Source: an uncultured Sphingomonas sp. (lineage in GTDB: Bacteria; Pseudomonadota; Alphaproteobacteria; Sphingomonadales; Sphingomonadaceae). From it: DNA of 64,000 nucleotides. Below are positions 26,473-35,014 of the stretch, piece after piece (the stretch's first letter is position 1; the number at the start of each line of letters is the position of its first letter). Below the pieces are notes generated by a model. It was not told where the DNA came from. It worked only from the letters and a program-made list of their open reading frames with translations, and did no database searches. Made by a program: the position numbers and the translations under genes. The stretch lies in assembly GCF_934560975.1 (NCBI RefSeq), contig NZ_CAKTFO010000001.1, forward strand, positions 345,383 through 409,382, given 5' to 3'.

Positions 26473-26856
26473 ATGGCCGGACCGCGTGTCTTCACCAGCT
26501 TTGCAATCGAGGACGCCAACCTGCGCACGCTGCTCGTTGGTCAGGCCCGCAACGACCGGATCGATTTCGAGTTGGTGGACTACTCCGTCAAAGAGCCCTG
26601 GAGCTCAGCATGGAAGACCGCCTGCCGTGCCAGGATCAAGACCTGTCGCGCAATGATCGGCATCGTTACGTGGAACACGCCCAAGGCGGAAGGTGCATTG
26701 TGGGAGATGCAGTGCGGACTGGAGGAGGGCCTTCCGCTGCTAGCGATCCACGGCTCGCAGTCGGACGCGGGCGTCCGGCTGCCCGGCACCTTAAGCAGCC
26801 TAGCGGTTCATCCCTGGAGCCACGCCACCATCGCCAATTTCTTACGTCGGGTCTGA
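26473..26856 (+). CDS. ThsB-like TIR-domain protein (DUF1863/MTH538 type)
   Basis: 127 residues from ATG 26473; the frame is open back to 26266 but that part has no TIR similarity. RVFTSFAIEDANLRTLLVG, FELVDYSVKEPW, CRAMIGIVTWNT and GALWEMQCGLEEG (catalytic-type Glu, residue 78) follow the ThsB/MTH538 TIR pattern. In Thoeris systems ThsB senses phage and turns NAD+ into a signalling nucleotide. First gene of a four-gene operon; the caspase-like gene starts 7 bp later. Confidence 0.75.
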   Translation: MAGPRVFTSFAIEDANLRTLLVGQARNDRIDFELVDYSVKEPWSSAWKTACRARIKTCRAMIGIVTWNTPKAEGALWEMQCGLEEGLPLLAIHGSQSDAGVRLPGTLSSLAVHPWSHATIANFLRRV

Positions 26857-26863
26857 GCGACGG

Positions 26864-27811
26864 ATGCGGCTGGCACTCTGCGTTGGCATCGACGCTTATG
26901 ATGGATGTCCGCTGTCGGGATGCGTCGCGGACGCGAACGCCGTTGCCGATCTCTTGGCTCGCGACGAGGACGGCACCCCGAACTTCACTGTCGATCTGAT
27001 CACGTCCGATAACGCTCGCATCACGCGCGGCTCGCTGCGGAAAGCCGTGCGGGATCTCTTCTCGCGGTCTGACCCTGACATCGCGCTTTTCTACTTCGCA
27101 GGCCATGGCGGCCGGGAACGAGCCAGCGGATCTCTCATCACTCAGGATGCAGCGCCAAACGACGAGGGGGTGTCGATGGCCGACATCATCGGCTGGGCCA
27201 ACGACTGCAAGGCCAAGGAGCGCATAATCGTGCTCGACTGCTGCCACGCCGACTCTATAAGCGAGCAGCTCGCCAGCCCGGGCAAGGTGCCGATCGCTGA
27301 AGGCGTAACGGTCATCTCGGCCTGTCGATCGGACCAGTTTGCCGCCGAACGCAACGGACGCGGGCTCTTCACGAGCCATTTCTGCGACGCGCTGGACGGC
27401 GGAGCCGCCGACGTGCGCGGTTGCGTGACCCTCGGCGGTCTTTACGCCTACGTTAGCGAGGTGATGAGTCATCGCGACCAGCGACCAATGTTCCAGACGA
27501 GCCTCGCACGCGTTTCAGCGCTGAGGAAGGCCGAGGCCGCCGTGTCGGACCAAAAGCTGCGCCAGCTTCCCCAAATCTTCCCGGCCAAAGACCACAGGCT
27601 CGCTCTCGACTCCAGCTACGAGCCGACGGCCGAGCCGAGGCATGACGCGAACGAGGCCGTTTTCTCTCTCCTCCAGCAATGCCGTGCGGCGCGTCTGGTT
27701 GTGCCTTCCACCCACGACCACCTTTACGACGCTGCCATGAATGACGGCGCCTGTGAGCTGACGCCCCTCGGTCAGTTCTACTGGAGCGCGGTCAAGGCGC
27801 ACCGCATATGA
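26864..27811 (+). CDS. Caspase-like (C14) protease, candidate effector
   Basis: 315 residues. The N-terminal ~230 residues are a caspase/metacaspase p20-like domain. It starts LALCVGIDAYD, has the catalytic His in FYFAGHGG (His81) and the catalytic Cys in IIVLDCCHAD (Cys126/127), then VTVISACRSDQFA and FTSHFCDAL. The C-terminal ~85 residues are a separate small helical domain of unknown type, possibly sensor or substrate recruiting. Translation is coupled to the next gene by a 4-bp overlap. Confidence 0.8.
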   Translation: MRLALCVGIDAYDGCPLSGCVADANAVADLLARDEDGTPNFTVDLITSDNARITRGSLRKAVRDLFSRSDPDIALFYFAGHGGRERASGSLITQDAAPNDEGVSMADIIGWANDCKAKERIIVLDCCHADSISEQLASPGKVPIAEGVTVISACRSDQFAAERNGRGLFTSHFCDALDGGAADVRGCVTLGGLYAYVSEVMSHRDQRPMFQTSLARVSALRKAEAAVSDQKLRQLPQIFPAKDHRLALDSSYEPTAEPRHDANEAVFSLLQQCRAARLVVPSTHDHLYDAAMNDGACELTPLGQFYWSAVKAHRI

Positions 27812-28290
27812 AGGTAGGAATCACCGGCCATCAACGTCGGGTCGGAGCCGATTGGTCGTGGGTCTCGAATACACTGCACGCCGACTTGCGCGCTCTCGGC
27901 TCACCCCTCGATGGTTACTCAAGCCTAGCTGCCGGAGCAGACCAGTTGTTCGCCCGCGCAGTTCTCGATGTCGGAGGACGCCACCATGCTGTCATCCCGC
28001 TTAACGACTACGCCAGCAGCTTCGACGACGAGAATGCCGCAACGGCCTACCGCGCCCTTTTAGCCCTGTCCTGTCCTGTTCAACTGTACGGGTCAGATGA
28101 TCCCCAACGCGCCTTCTTCGACGCGGGTGCCTGGATCGTGCAGCACGTCGACCTGCTGCTTGCCGTCTGGGATGGCGAGCCGGCTCAAGGGCTGGGCGGA
28201 ACCGCAGACATCGTCGCCCTTGCCCGAAATCGGACGCTCGCAACTATAGTTCTCGATCCCGTCGCACGAACTCGGACCAGGAGCGCCTGA
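27808..28290 (+). CDS. SLOG (LSDAT-like) nucleotide-binding protein, candidate sensor
   Basis: 160 residues forming one Rossmann-like domain. The glycine-rich start VGITGHQRR, the SSLAAGADQLFARAVL motif and the C-terminal LLAVWDGEPAQGLGGTADIV are characteristic of SLOG-superfamily (LSDAT-like) proteins. SLOG domains bind nucleotide signals; the ThsA SLOG domain of type I Thoeris binds the cyclic ADP-ribose product of the TIR. Here it is a stand-alone protein between the caspase and the second TIR. Overlaps both neighbours (4 bp and 1 bp). Confidence 0.7.
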   Translation: MKVGITGHQRRVGADWSWVSNTLHADLRALGSPLDGYSSLAAGADQLFARAVLDVGGRHHAVIPLNDYASSFDDENAATAYRALLALSCPVQLYGSDDPQRAFFDAGAWIVQHVDLLLAVWDGEPAQGLGGTADIVALARNRTLATIVLDPVARTRTRSA

Positions 28291-28769
28291 TGCCCATAAA
28301 GGTCTTTATCTCGCATCAGCAGCAGGACTCTGTGCTGGCCGGCAGCGTGGCGTATCGGCTAAAGGCCCACCACCAGATCGACAGCTATCTCGACCTGATC
28401 GACCCCAACGTGCGCCGGGGTGAGGATCTTGCGGCGCACCTGCGCGCCGTTATGGGGACGTGCACGCAACTGCTCGCGGTCGTGTCGGCCGCCACGCGGG
28501 AGTCGCAATGGGTTCCTTGGGAGATCGGCGTCGCGACGGAGAAGAACTTCCCGCTCGCGACTTATTCCAGCAGTATGACGCCGCCGCCGGAGTTTTTGCG
28601 CAAGTGGCCCTACCTGCGCAGCGACGCGGACCTCGACACCTACGCCCGGATCTCGAAGCAGGCCGAGCAGGAATACCGGAACAAGAGCGTGTCGTTTTCC
28701 GAAGGCTACGCCCGTTCACAGGCCACGGCGGGCTTCTTCTCCTCCCTTCGTAGTGCTCTGGGACAATAG
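28290..28769 (+). CDS. Second TIR-domain protein
   Basis: 159 residues. Residues 1-110 are a TIR_2-type domain: KVFISHQQQDS, YLDLIDPNVRRGEDL, LLAVVSAATRESQW and VPWEIGVATE, with a candidate catalytic Glu at residue 78. The C-terminal ~50 residues are helical and polar. It differs clearly from the ThsB-like TIR at the front of the operon, so the two may sense different cues or work as enzyme and scaffold. Confidence 0.75.
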   Translation: MPIKVFISHQQQDSVLAGSVAYRLKAHHQIDSYLDLIDPNVRRGEDLAAHLRAVMGTCTQLLAVVSAATRESQWVPWEIGVATEKNFPLATYSSSMTPPPEFLRKWPYLRSDADLDTYARISKQAEQEYRNKSVSFSEGYARSQATAGFFSSLRSALGQ

Positions 28770-29071
28770 AAGAAGCGCACACGTGCGCCAGCTGAAAGAA
28801 CGCCCGGTCCGAAGAATGCACGCAGTGGGCGTGAGTAACCGTGTTTGGGTTAGCGCCGCCGCGGAGTTGGCGGCGGCTTCCGACCAGAGCCAGTCGTTCA
28901 AATCATCCACCGCGAATGTCTGCTCCTGACAGAAGCCGCCGATGAAATGCTCCGAAGCGGATCGTCAGAAAGGCGCCCTAATCTCGGACATTCGGCTGAC
29001 CCCCAAACGTGCCCAAAAGCTGCCGATTGTACCTGGGCAGCAAAGGCGACGAACACCGCCATCAGCACCGT
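28770..29071. other. Intergenic gap between convergent operons
   Basis: About 300 bp between the ends of the TIR operon and the patatin gene. Short frames here have no ribosome sites. No clear terminator hairpin or repeat was recognised. Confidence 0.4.
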
Positions 29072-30292
29072 TCATTTAGCCAGCGATTCCCGCGGCGTTC
29101 CGGTTTCTGGTTTCGGTCGAGCTAATTCAGGCCAATGCTCCGCGAGGAGCGACAGCACGAGCGTCTCGCCGCGGCCCGACAGCGTTTCGATCCATGCATC
29201 CGACATCGCCGAGAAATTGGTCGGGTAGCCGGCTGCGGCTTCCCCGCTGACGAGGTCGGGAACTGGCTTGGCGAGCCGCTCGTCTTGTTGACCGATATAG
29301 GGCAGTAGGAATTTGGGCATCGCGCCGCTGGCCGAAAGGTCGAACAGTCGCTTCATCGCGGCATTCTGTCCGCGCGCGAACACGCTTTCGAAGGCCGCGG
29401 TCATCCGGCTCGGGAAGAAACTCGGCGGGTCGCTCACGGCAAGCCCATAGCCGGCGCGGCAGGCGATGACCCGGTCGAACGCCGGCACCGCCATGCTGAT
29501 CGCGGGATCGCGGTCGGGCCAGAACGGCGTAAGGCCGAGATTGTCGTAGACGCCGCCGTCGGTAAGGATGATCCGTTCGCTGGTCGTGACGCCTGCCTTG
29601 GTGAACGTCATACACTCGTCGAGCGCGGGCAGCGCAGCCGGATAAGCGGCAGACGCCGACACCGCCTGCGACAACCGGACACCCGTCGCGGGCGCTTCGC
29701 CGTAGCGCCAGCACTGAATGCGGTCGCGCGTGAAGTAGATCGCGGCTCGGGCGCGCAGTTCGCAGGCAACGACGATCAAGGTCGGACGGTCGGTGCGCAA
29801 ATTTCCGAGCATGGCGCCGCCGAGCATGCGATCGAACACGCTGCGCAGGATTGTCGTGCGGCTCGCCCAGCGCCGCAGCGGCGAGCGATCCAACCAGGGA
29901 AAGCGGGCCCGCAGTTTGGCGAATGGCAGCAGGAGGATGCCGGCTGCGAGCGCGAGCAGCCGGTCGGCCGCCAGCGGGAGGACGGCGGCGACCGCCTTGA
30001 TGCTGTCGAGCGAGGTCACCGCGCGGACCAGCGCGGGGCGCAGGAAACCGCGTTTGAGGGCGGCGATCGCTGCACGATCGAACGCCGCGAAATCGTCGGC
30101 ATGGCTGCAATAGAGCGCGGCAAGCACGCTTCCGCCCGACACCGAGGACATCACGACGACCTGGTCGAGCAGGCCCGCGCGGCGCAGCCCACGCAGGCAG
30201 CCCAAATGGAAGGCCATGGCGCGAGAACCGCCGCCTGACAGCGCCAGCGCGAGGCGCAACGGAGGGGCGCCGGTGCTGGCCGGCTCAGTCAC
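29072..30292 (-). CDS. Patatin-like phospholipase, candidate effector
   Basis: 406 residues. The oxyanion segment GGGSRAMAFHLG (residues 20-31), the nucleophile elbow SSVSGGS (Ser52) and the second catalytic acid in ILTDGGVYDN (Asp245) give a complete Ser-Asp dyad. A hydrophobic stretch near residues 100-125 may associate with membranes. In CBASS, patatin-type CapV degrades the host membrane when activated. The start lies 8 bp inside the end of the upstream metallo-beta-lactamase gene, so the two are one operon. Confidence 0.8.
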   Translation of the reverse strand: MTEPASTGAPPLRLALALSGGGSRAMAFHLGCLRGLRRAGLLDQVVVMSSVSGGSVLAALYCSHADDFAAFDRAAIAALKRGFLRPALVRAVTSLDSIKAVAAVLPLAADRLLALAAGILLLPFAKLRARFPWLDRSPLRRWASRTTILRSVFDRMLGGAMLGNLRTDRPTLIVVACELRARAAIYFTRDRIQCWRYGEAPATGVRLSQAVSASAAYPAALPALDECMTFTKAGVTTSERIILTDGGVYDNLGLTPFWPDRDPAISMAVPAFDRVIACRAGYGLAVSDPPSFFPSRMTAAFESVFARGQNAAMKRLFDLSASGAMPKFLLPYIGQQDERLAKPVPDLVSGEAAAGYPTNFSAMSDAWIETLSGRGETLVLSLLAEHWPELARPKPETGTPRESLAK

Positions 30293-31487
30293 GACGGACG
30301 ACCGCCGTGACTCGCCGCTTGCGCCGGGTGCCGACCCGGTAAAACTGCTTGTGGTGCCACCATAAAGCGTCCTTCACCCGGCGGTGTGGATGGCCGTAGG
30401 TGTTGGGTCCGGCCGCCGCGAGCCCCAGCGCAACGTGCGGCAGGCGTGTCAGGAGTTCGTCATGCCAGTTGGCGGCCGAGCCGTGGTGCGGGAGCAACAG
30501 CACGCCGATGTGGCGGAGAATGGGTGAATAGCGCTGCAGCATGCGGTCGCGGCGCCCGCGCTGGTCGAGATGGGCATCGCCGGTCAGCAGCCAACCGGTC
30601 GCCTCAAAATAGTGATGGTGGCGGTAGCGGTAGCCATGGCTGCGCGCGACATAGGCATGGAGGTGGGTGCCGGTGACCGGGCCGGTATAGAGCGTCATCG
30701 AGACGAGGTTATGATCGCGCCAAAACGCCTCGTAGCAATCGCGAAGCTTCGCGCGCCCCTCGGGGGTGCGGGCTTCGTCGCTGATCTTCTTGAGATCGAG
30801 CGTCACGAACGCCGCTAGGAGCGCCTTGCGAAAGTCAGCGATCTGGGTCGCCGTCGGGGTATGGACGTGCGGAATCAACACCCAGTCGATCGCGGTAACC
30901 CCACCGACAAAGTGCATCGCCGCTCTTGGCTGCACCTGGCGAACCTCGGCCGTGCCTTGAGCCTCGACGGAAAGTCTGAGGCCGCTCTGCCCGGGTTTTG
31001 GCTGCCATTGGCAGTGCAGCGCGCCTTCGCGCTCGCGTCCGGTCGGCTCCAGCGGTGGCAGGGTGTCGATCGGGCCCTCGCCGTCATCGCCGCCGACGAA
31101 CGTGATCCGCTCGACCCCGCGGCTCGTGAACCAACCCGGCAAGTCCGCCGCCAAATCGAGCATGAGGCCGCTCAGCGTGCCGGTCGCGGCGTCGCGCCCC
31201 AACGCGGCGATGATCATCTCGGGCAACAGATAGGGAAGCACGACCTCCTCGACCGGACAGGCAGCGAGCAGTGCGTCGACGCCGCTGATATGGTCGCTGT
31301 CGAGATGCGAGAGGAAAAGATAGTCGAGCTTGGTGCCGCGGCCGAGCGACCGGATCTCGCGCAGCAGCGGGTCGCGCTGGTTCGACCCGCAATCATAGAC
31401 CCAGCGCACAACTGTTTGGTCGTCGGTGACGCTCCCCGAAAAGAACCCGCCTTGTCCGACCGGATGCTGGATCAGCTCTGCCCGCAT
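30285..31487 (-). CDS. ComEC-like metallo-beta-lactamase-fold protein
   Basis: 400 residues. The metal motif is LSHLDSDHISG (His61, Asp63, Asp65, His66); later metal-ligand segments are LLTGDAHLDQ and LLLPHHGSA. The layout is that of the soluble ComEC/Rec2-type MBL hydrolases, which include nucleases and phosphodiesterases. No membrane channel segments. Upstream partner of the patatin gene; its start faces a second MBL gene across a 165-bp divergent promoter region. Confidence 0.75.
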   Translation of the reverse strand: MRAELIQHPVGQGGFFSGSVTDDQTVVRWVYDCGSNQRDPLLREIRSLGRGTKLDYLFLSHLDSDHISGVDALLAACPVEEVVLPYLLPEMIIAALGRDAATGTLSGLMLDLAADLPGWFTSRGVERITFVGGDDGEGPIDTLPPLEPTGREREGALHCQWQPKPGQSGLRLSVEAQGTAEVRQVQPRAAMHFVGGVTAIDWVLIPHVHTPTATQIADFRKALLAAFVTLDLKKISDEARTPEGRAKLRDCYEAFWRDHNLVSMTLYTGPVTGTHLHAYVARSHGYRYRHHHYFEATGWLLTGDAHLDQRGRRDRMLQRYSPILRHIGVLLLPHHGSAANWHDELLTRLPHVALGLAAAGPNTYGHPHRRVKDALWWHHKQFYRVGTRRKRRVTAVVRRD

Positions 31488-31652
31488 GTTACCCCCTGGC
31501 CGCCATGATCTCGCGACGGACGCCAGCGATCAACCGGCAAATCGCGCGCCGCGGTCAATCGACTCTAAAATGGTAAGGCATTGTTACGGGTGCGGTTGAA
31601 CGACAATTTGTTCTTCCCATGTTCACGGTCCACGAACGCACGGCGGGGACCT
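31488..31652. promoter_or_regulatory. Divergent promoter region between two MBL operons
   Basis: 165 bp between the opposite starts at 31487 and 31653. It is the only space in the five-gene module able to hold promoters for both arms, so both are probably controlled here. An A/T-richer stretch lies near 31560-31620; no specific operator was recognised. Confidence 0.4.
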
Positions 31653-32753
31653 ATGCATACGGTAACCTTCTTCCCGATCGGCAATGCCGACAGCTGCCTG
31701 ATCGAGCTCGAGAACGGGCGCCGCGCGCTGTTCGATTTCGCCGACATGCGCAATCCCAACGACGAGAATGATAAGAGGTGCGACCTCGCGCAGGAAATCC
31801 GCGACCGGATGGGCAAACATAAGGAGATCGACGTCGTCGCCTTCACCCATCTCGACACCGATCACTGCAAAGGCGCGAAGGATTTCTTCCATCTCGAGCA
31901 TGCCGAAAAATATCAGGGCGAGGGCCGGTACAAGATCAAGACCATGTGGGTGCCCGCCAACGCGATCCTCGAGGTCGGCGTGAAAGGCCAGGCGCGGACC
32001 TTGCGCGCCGAGGCGCGCCACCGGTTTATCGCGGGCGAGGGCATTCGCGTCTTCTCGCAGCCGGACGAACTCGACGAGTTCCTGATCGATCGCGGGATCG
32101 ACCCCGATCAACGGCGCAACCTGATCACTGACGCCGGCACGCTGTGCCCCGAGTTCAACCTCGACCATGACGGCGTCGAGTTCTTCGCGCATTCGCCGTT
32201 CGCCGAACGCGAGGACGGCGTGATCGTTGTCCGCAACGATTCGGCGATCTTCGCCCAGGCGACGTTCGAGGTCGATGGCGAGCAGACCCGGCTGATCCTG
32301 TCCGCCGATATCGGGCACGAGACGATCGCCGAGATCGTTCGCGTGACGCAGGATCATGGCCATGACGATCGGCTGGCGTGGGACATCAACAACGTCCCGC
32401 ATCACAGCAGTTATACGTCGCTCGGACCCGACAAGGGCGAGGACGAGACCGAGCCGACCGACAACCTCAAGTGGCTTTACGAGGATCAGGGCCGCGCCGG
32501 CGGCTTGCTGGTGTCGACCAGCTGCTCGATCCCCGACGAGGACTCGCTGCAGCCGCCGCACCGCCAGGCCGCGGCCTATTATAGCCGCGTCGCCAAGGAG
32601 CTCGGCGGCAGCTACGTCGTGACGATGGAACATCCCTCGATCGACGCGCCCAAGCCGCTCGTAATCGAGATCGGCACCAAAGGCTATGCGATCCGCAAAA
32701 AAGCGGGTGGTGCACCGACGGTCCTGACCAGCGCGACGCCGCGCGCAGGATGA
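31653..32753 (+). CDS. Second metallo-beta-lactamase-fold protein
   Basis: 366 residues from ATG 31653; the frame is open to 31581 but the MBL strand begins at this Met (VTFFPIGNADSCLIEL). It has the metal motif FTHLDTDHCKG (His66, Asp68, Asp70, His71) and a later NVPHHSSY. It is a distinct subfamily from the divergent MBL. Its stop overlaps the E2-E1-JAB start (ATGA), tying the hydrolase to the ubiquitin-like machinery. Association of this MBL class with E1/E2/JAB genes has been noted in comparative genomics, from memory. Confidence 0.75.
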   Translation: MHTVTFFPIGNADSCLIELENGRRALFDFADMRNPNDENDKRCDLAQEIRDRMGKHKEIDVVAFTHLDTDHCKGAKDFFHLEHAEKYQGEGRYKIKTMWVPANAILEVGVKGQARTLRAEARHRFIAGEGIRVFSQPDELDEFLIDRGIDPDQRRNLITDAGTLCPEFNLDHDGVEFFAHSPFAEREDGVIVVRNDSAIFAQATFEVDGEQTRLILSADIGHETIAEIVRVTQDHGHDDRLAWDINNVPHHSSYTSLGPDKGEDETEPTDNLKWLYEDQGRAGGLLVSTSCSIPDEDSLQPPHRQAAAYYSRVAKELGGSYVVTMEHPSIDAPKPLVIEIGTKGYAIRKKAGGAPTVLTSATPRAG

Positions 32754-35014
32754 CCGACGATCCTTTCGCCGCGCTACGCTTGCCGCAGGCGTGGGCGCTC
32801 GTCGAATATCTGACGCGGTCCGTGGAGCCGACCTATGCCACGCTCGACGCGGTTGTGGCCGAAGAGAGGCACGACGTGATCGACCTGACCGTCGAACCGC
32901 AACTCGTGCAGCGCCGCGCGGTCGCGATCGCGAATGTCGAGCCGGTCCGATTGCGCTTCCCGATCGATGGTTCCGCGCCGCCTTCGGTGCGGTCGCGGCG
33001 TGACGACTTTCCGCTCGGCCTCGTCCACACCAATCTGGAACCGGACCGGCACGGCCTGGCGTTGTGCGTCTGGGAAGAGGGCTGGGCCGATCTGGGCCGC
33101 GGTCTCACGCCGCAGGCGCTGGTCGAGCGCATCAGAACATGGTTCAGCCGCACCGCCGAGGACAAGTTGCATCAACCTGGCCAAGCGCTCGAGCCGCTCA
33201 TCCCGGCCAGCGCCAATACGCTCGTCCTGCCGCCCGGGCCGCCATCGACCGATTGGGTGTCGGTGAAGGTCGAACAGCTCCACAACCGCTGGACGTTGCT
33301 GGTCGAGCCGATTGGCGCTGCGGCGAGCGCACAGCGGATATTTCCGATGCTGGCGGTCGAGGCGGAGCCGCAAGTCCATCGCGCGCTGACCGCGGCACCG
33401 GCGACCCTGGCCCAGCTCGGCGATCTCGTGGCGCCGATGGGGGTGGATTTGCCGCAACGGCTCGGCGACTGGCTGGTTCAGCCGTTGCAATTGATCGACC
33501 GCGAGCGGCCGATGGTGCTGATCGTGATCGTGCCGATGCAACGCGACAAGGACGGCGCGCTCGAGGCGCCGCAGATCTGGGCATTCTTGTTTCAGGTGGG
33601 CGTCGGTCGGATCGGTGAAGTGCTCGGCCGCACCTTGCCCGACCACAAGGGAGGATCGGTGCCGAGTATCGGACAGCCGCAACAGGATCTCGCCGCGTTG
33701 ACGCTCGTGCCGTTGCGGGTTGTCCAGCGCCTCGACCGGGCGACGGCGCGGACCTTTGCCGCCAACCCCGTCACGAGCGATCGCTCGCTCGTGGCGATTG
33801 GCGGCGGTGCGATCGGCTCGAATGTCGTCGTCAACACGGCGCGCGCGGGAATCGGCAGATGGACGGTGATCGACGACGACGTGGTGCTGCCACACAATGT
33901 CGTTCGCCAGGCTCACCCCGATGCGATGGTCGGTATGGGCAAAGCCGACGGGGTTGCCGATATCGCCGACGCGATCTTGGCCGAAGGCGGCCATACGGCG
34001 ATCGTCGCCGATTTCCTGTCGCCGGGCGATGCGGCGGACACCGTGTCAGCCGCGATTGCCCAGGCCGAGCTCACGATCGACTTCAGTGCCTCGCCTGCGG
34101 TGCTCGGGCATATCGCCGACCGGGAGGGGGTGCGCCGGGCGGCCTCGGCTTTCTTCTCGCCCGACGGCCAGGATCTGGTAGTGCTTGCGGAGGATGACCG
34201 GCGCGCGATCAAGCTCGACGAAATCGAAGCGCAATATCTAATCGCGGTGGCGACCGAGCCCTTGCTCGACGGGCATCTCGATGCGGCGCGCGTCGATTTC
34301 GTCCGCTACGCCAATGCCTGCCAGGACTTGTCGCGCCCGCTGCCGCCCTGGAAAGTCCAGACGCTGAGCGGCATTGCGAGCGGGGCGCTGATCGAGCTGG
34401 AAGACGCTGCGCTGGCGCGAATTTGGCGGCTGGGTCCGAGCGGGGCGGTGATCGCGCTCGGCGTGGCGGCGGCCGTGCCGTACCGGCTGGGGTTCGGCGA
34501 CTGGCGGGCGACGATATCGCCCCAGGCCGCGGCCGCGATGCGTAGGTATCGCGCAGCGGCCGCGCCCAACGAGACCGGGGGGATCCTGATCGGCAGCTTC
34601 GACCTCACCCGCCGGATCGTCCATGTCGTGGCCGCGCTGCCGGCGCCGCCCGACAGCCGGCAGTCGCCGACCTATTTCATTCGCGGGGCGCAGACGTTGG
34701 CGCCGCAGGTCGCTGACATCGCCGCGCGAACCGCCAACCTGCTTACCTATGTCGGCGAGTGGCACAGCCATCCCGATGGCGCGGCGGCGCGGCCGAGTGG
34801 CGACGATGAGAATGTCTTCGCCTATCTCGAACGTCATATCGGCCCGACCGGCGCGCCGTATCTGATGGCGATCTGCGGCCGCGAGGAGATCTGGGCCCAG
34901 GGCGGCTGGCAGGGCGTCGGCCGCGGCGAGGATGCGTTTGTGCCGGTCGACGATCCTGCGCCGCCGAAGCGCGCCCTCGGCGCTAAAAGGCGGCTACCAA
35001 GGCCGCCGGAATAG
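32750..35014 (+). CDS. E2-E1-JAB fusion: ubiquitin-like conjugation/deconjugation enzyme
   Basis: 754 residues. Residues ~60-150 look like a bacterial E2 (FPLGLVHTNLEP ... LALCVWEEGW, Cys106 as the thioester candidate, then a WF-containing helix). Residues ~345-540 are a ThiF/E1 adenylation domain: AIGGGAIGSN, VIDDDVV and PHNVVRQ, with Cys524 as possible transfer Cys. Residues ~590-725 are a JAB/JAMM peptidase: NETGGILIG (Glu608), EWHSHPD (His672, His674), Ser683 and Asp686. In type II CBASS these are split between Cap2 (E2-E1) and Cap3 (JAB). No ubiquitin-like gene or CD-NTase is adjacent, so the conjugated target is unknown. Confidence 0.8.
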   Translation: MTDDPFAALRLPQAWALVEYLTRSVEPTYATLDAVVAEERHDVIDLTVEPQLVQRRAVAIANVEPVRLRFPIDGSAPPSVRSRRDDFPLGLVHTNLEPDRHGLALCVWEEGWADLGRGLTPQALVERIRTWFSRTAEDKLHQPGQALEPLIPASANTLVLPPGPPSTDWVSVKVEQLHNRWTLLVEPIGAAASAQRIFPMLAVEAEPQVHRALTAAPATLAQLGDLVAPMGVDLPQRLGDWLVQPLQLIDRERPMVLIVIVPMQRDKDGALEAPQIWAFLFQVGVGRIGEVLGRTLPDHKGGSVPSIGQPQQDLAALTLVPLRVVQRLDRATARTFAANPVTSDRSLVAIGGGAIGSNVVVNTARAGIGRWTVIDDDVVLPHNVVRQAHPDAMVGMGKADGVADIADAILAEGGHTAIVADFLSPGDAADTVSAAIAQAELTIDFSASPAVLGHIADREGVRRAASAFFSPDGQDLVVLAEDDRRAIKLDEIEAQYLIAVATEPLLDGHLDAARVDFVRYANACQDLSRPLPPWKVQTLSGIASGALIELEDAALARIWRLGPSGAVIALGVAAAVPYRLGFGDWRATISPQAAAAMRRYRAAAAPNETGGILIGSFDLTRRIVHVVAALPAPPDSRQSPTYFIRGAQTLAPQVADIAARTANLLTYVGEWHSHPDGAAARPSGDDENVFAYLERHIGPTGAPYLMAICGREEIWAQGGWQGVGRGEDAFVPVDDPAPPKRALGAKRRLPRPPE

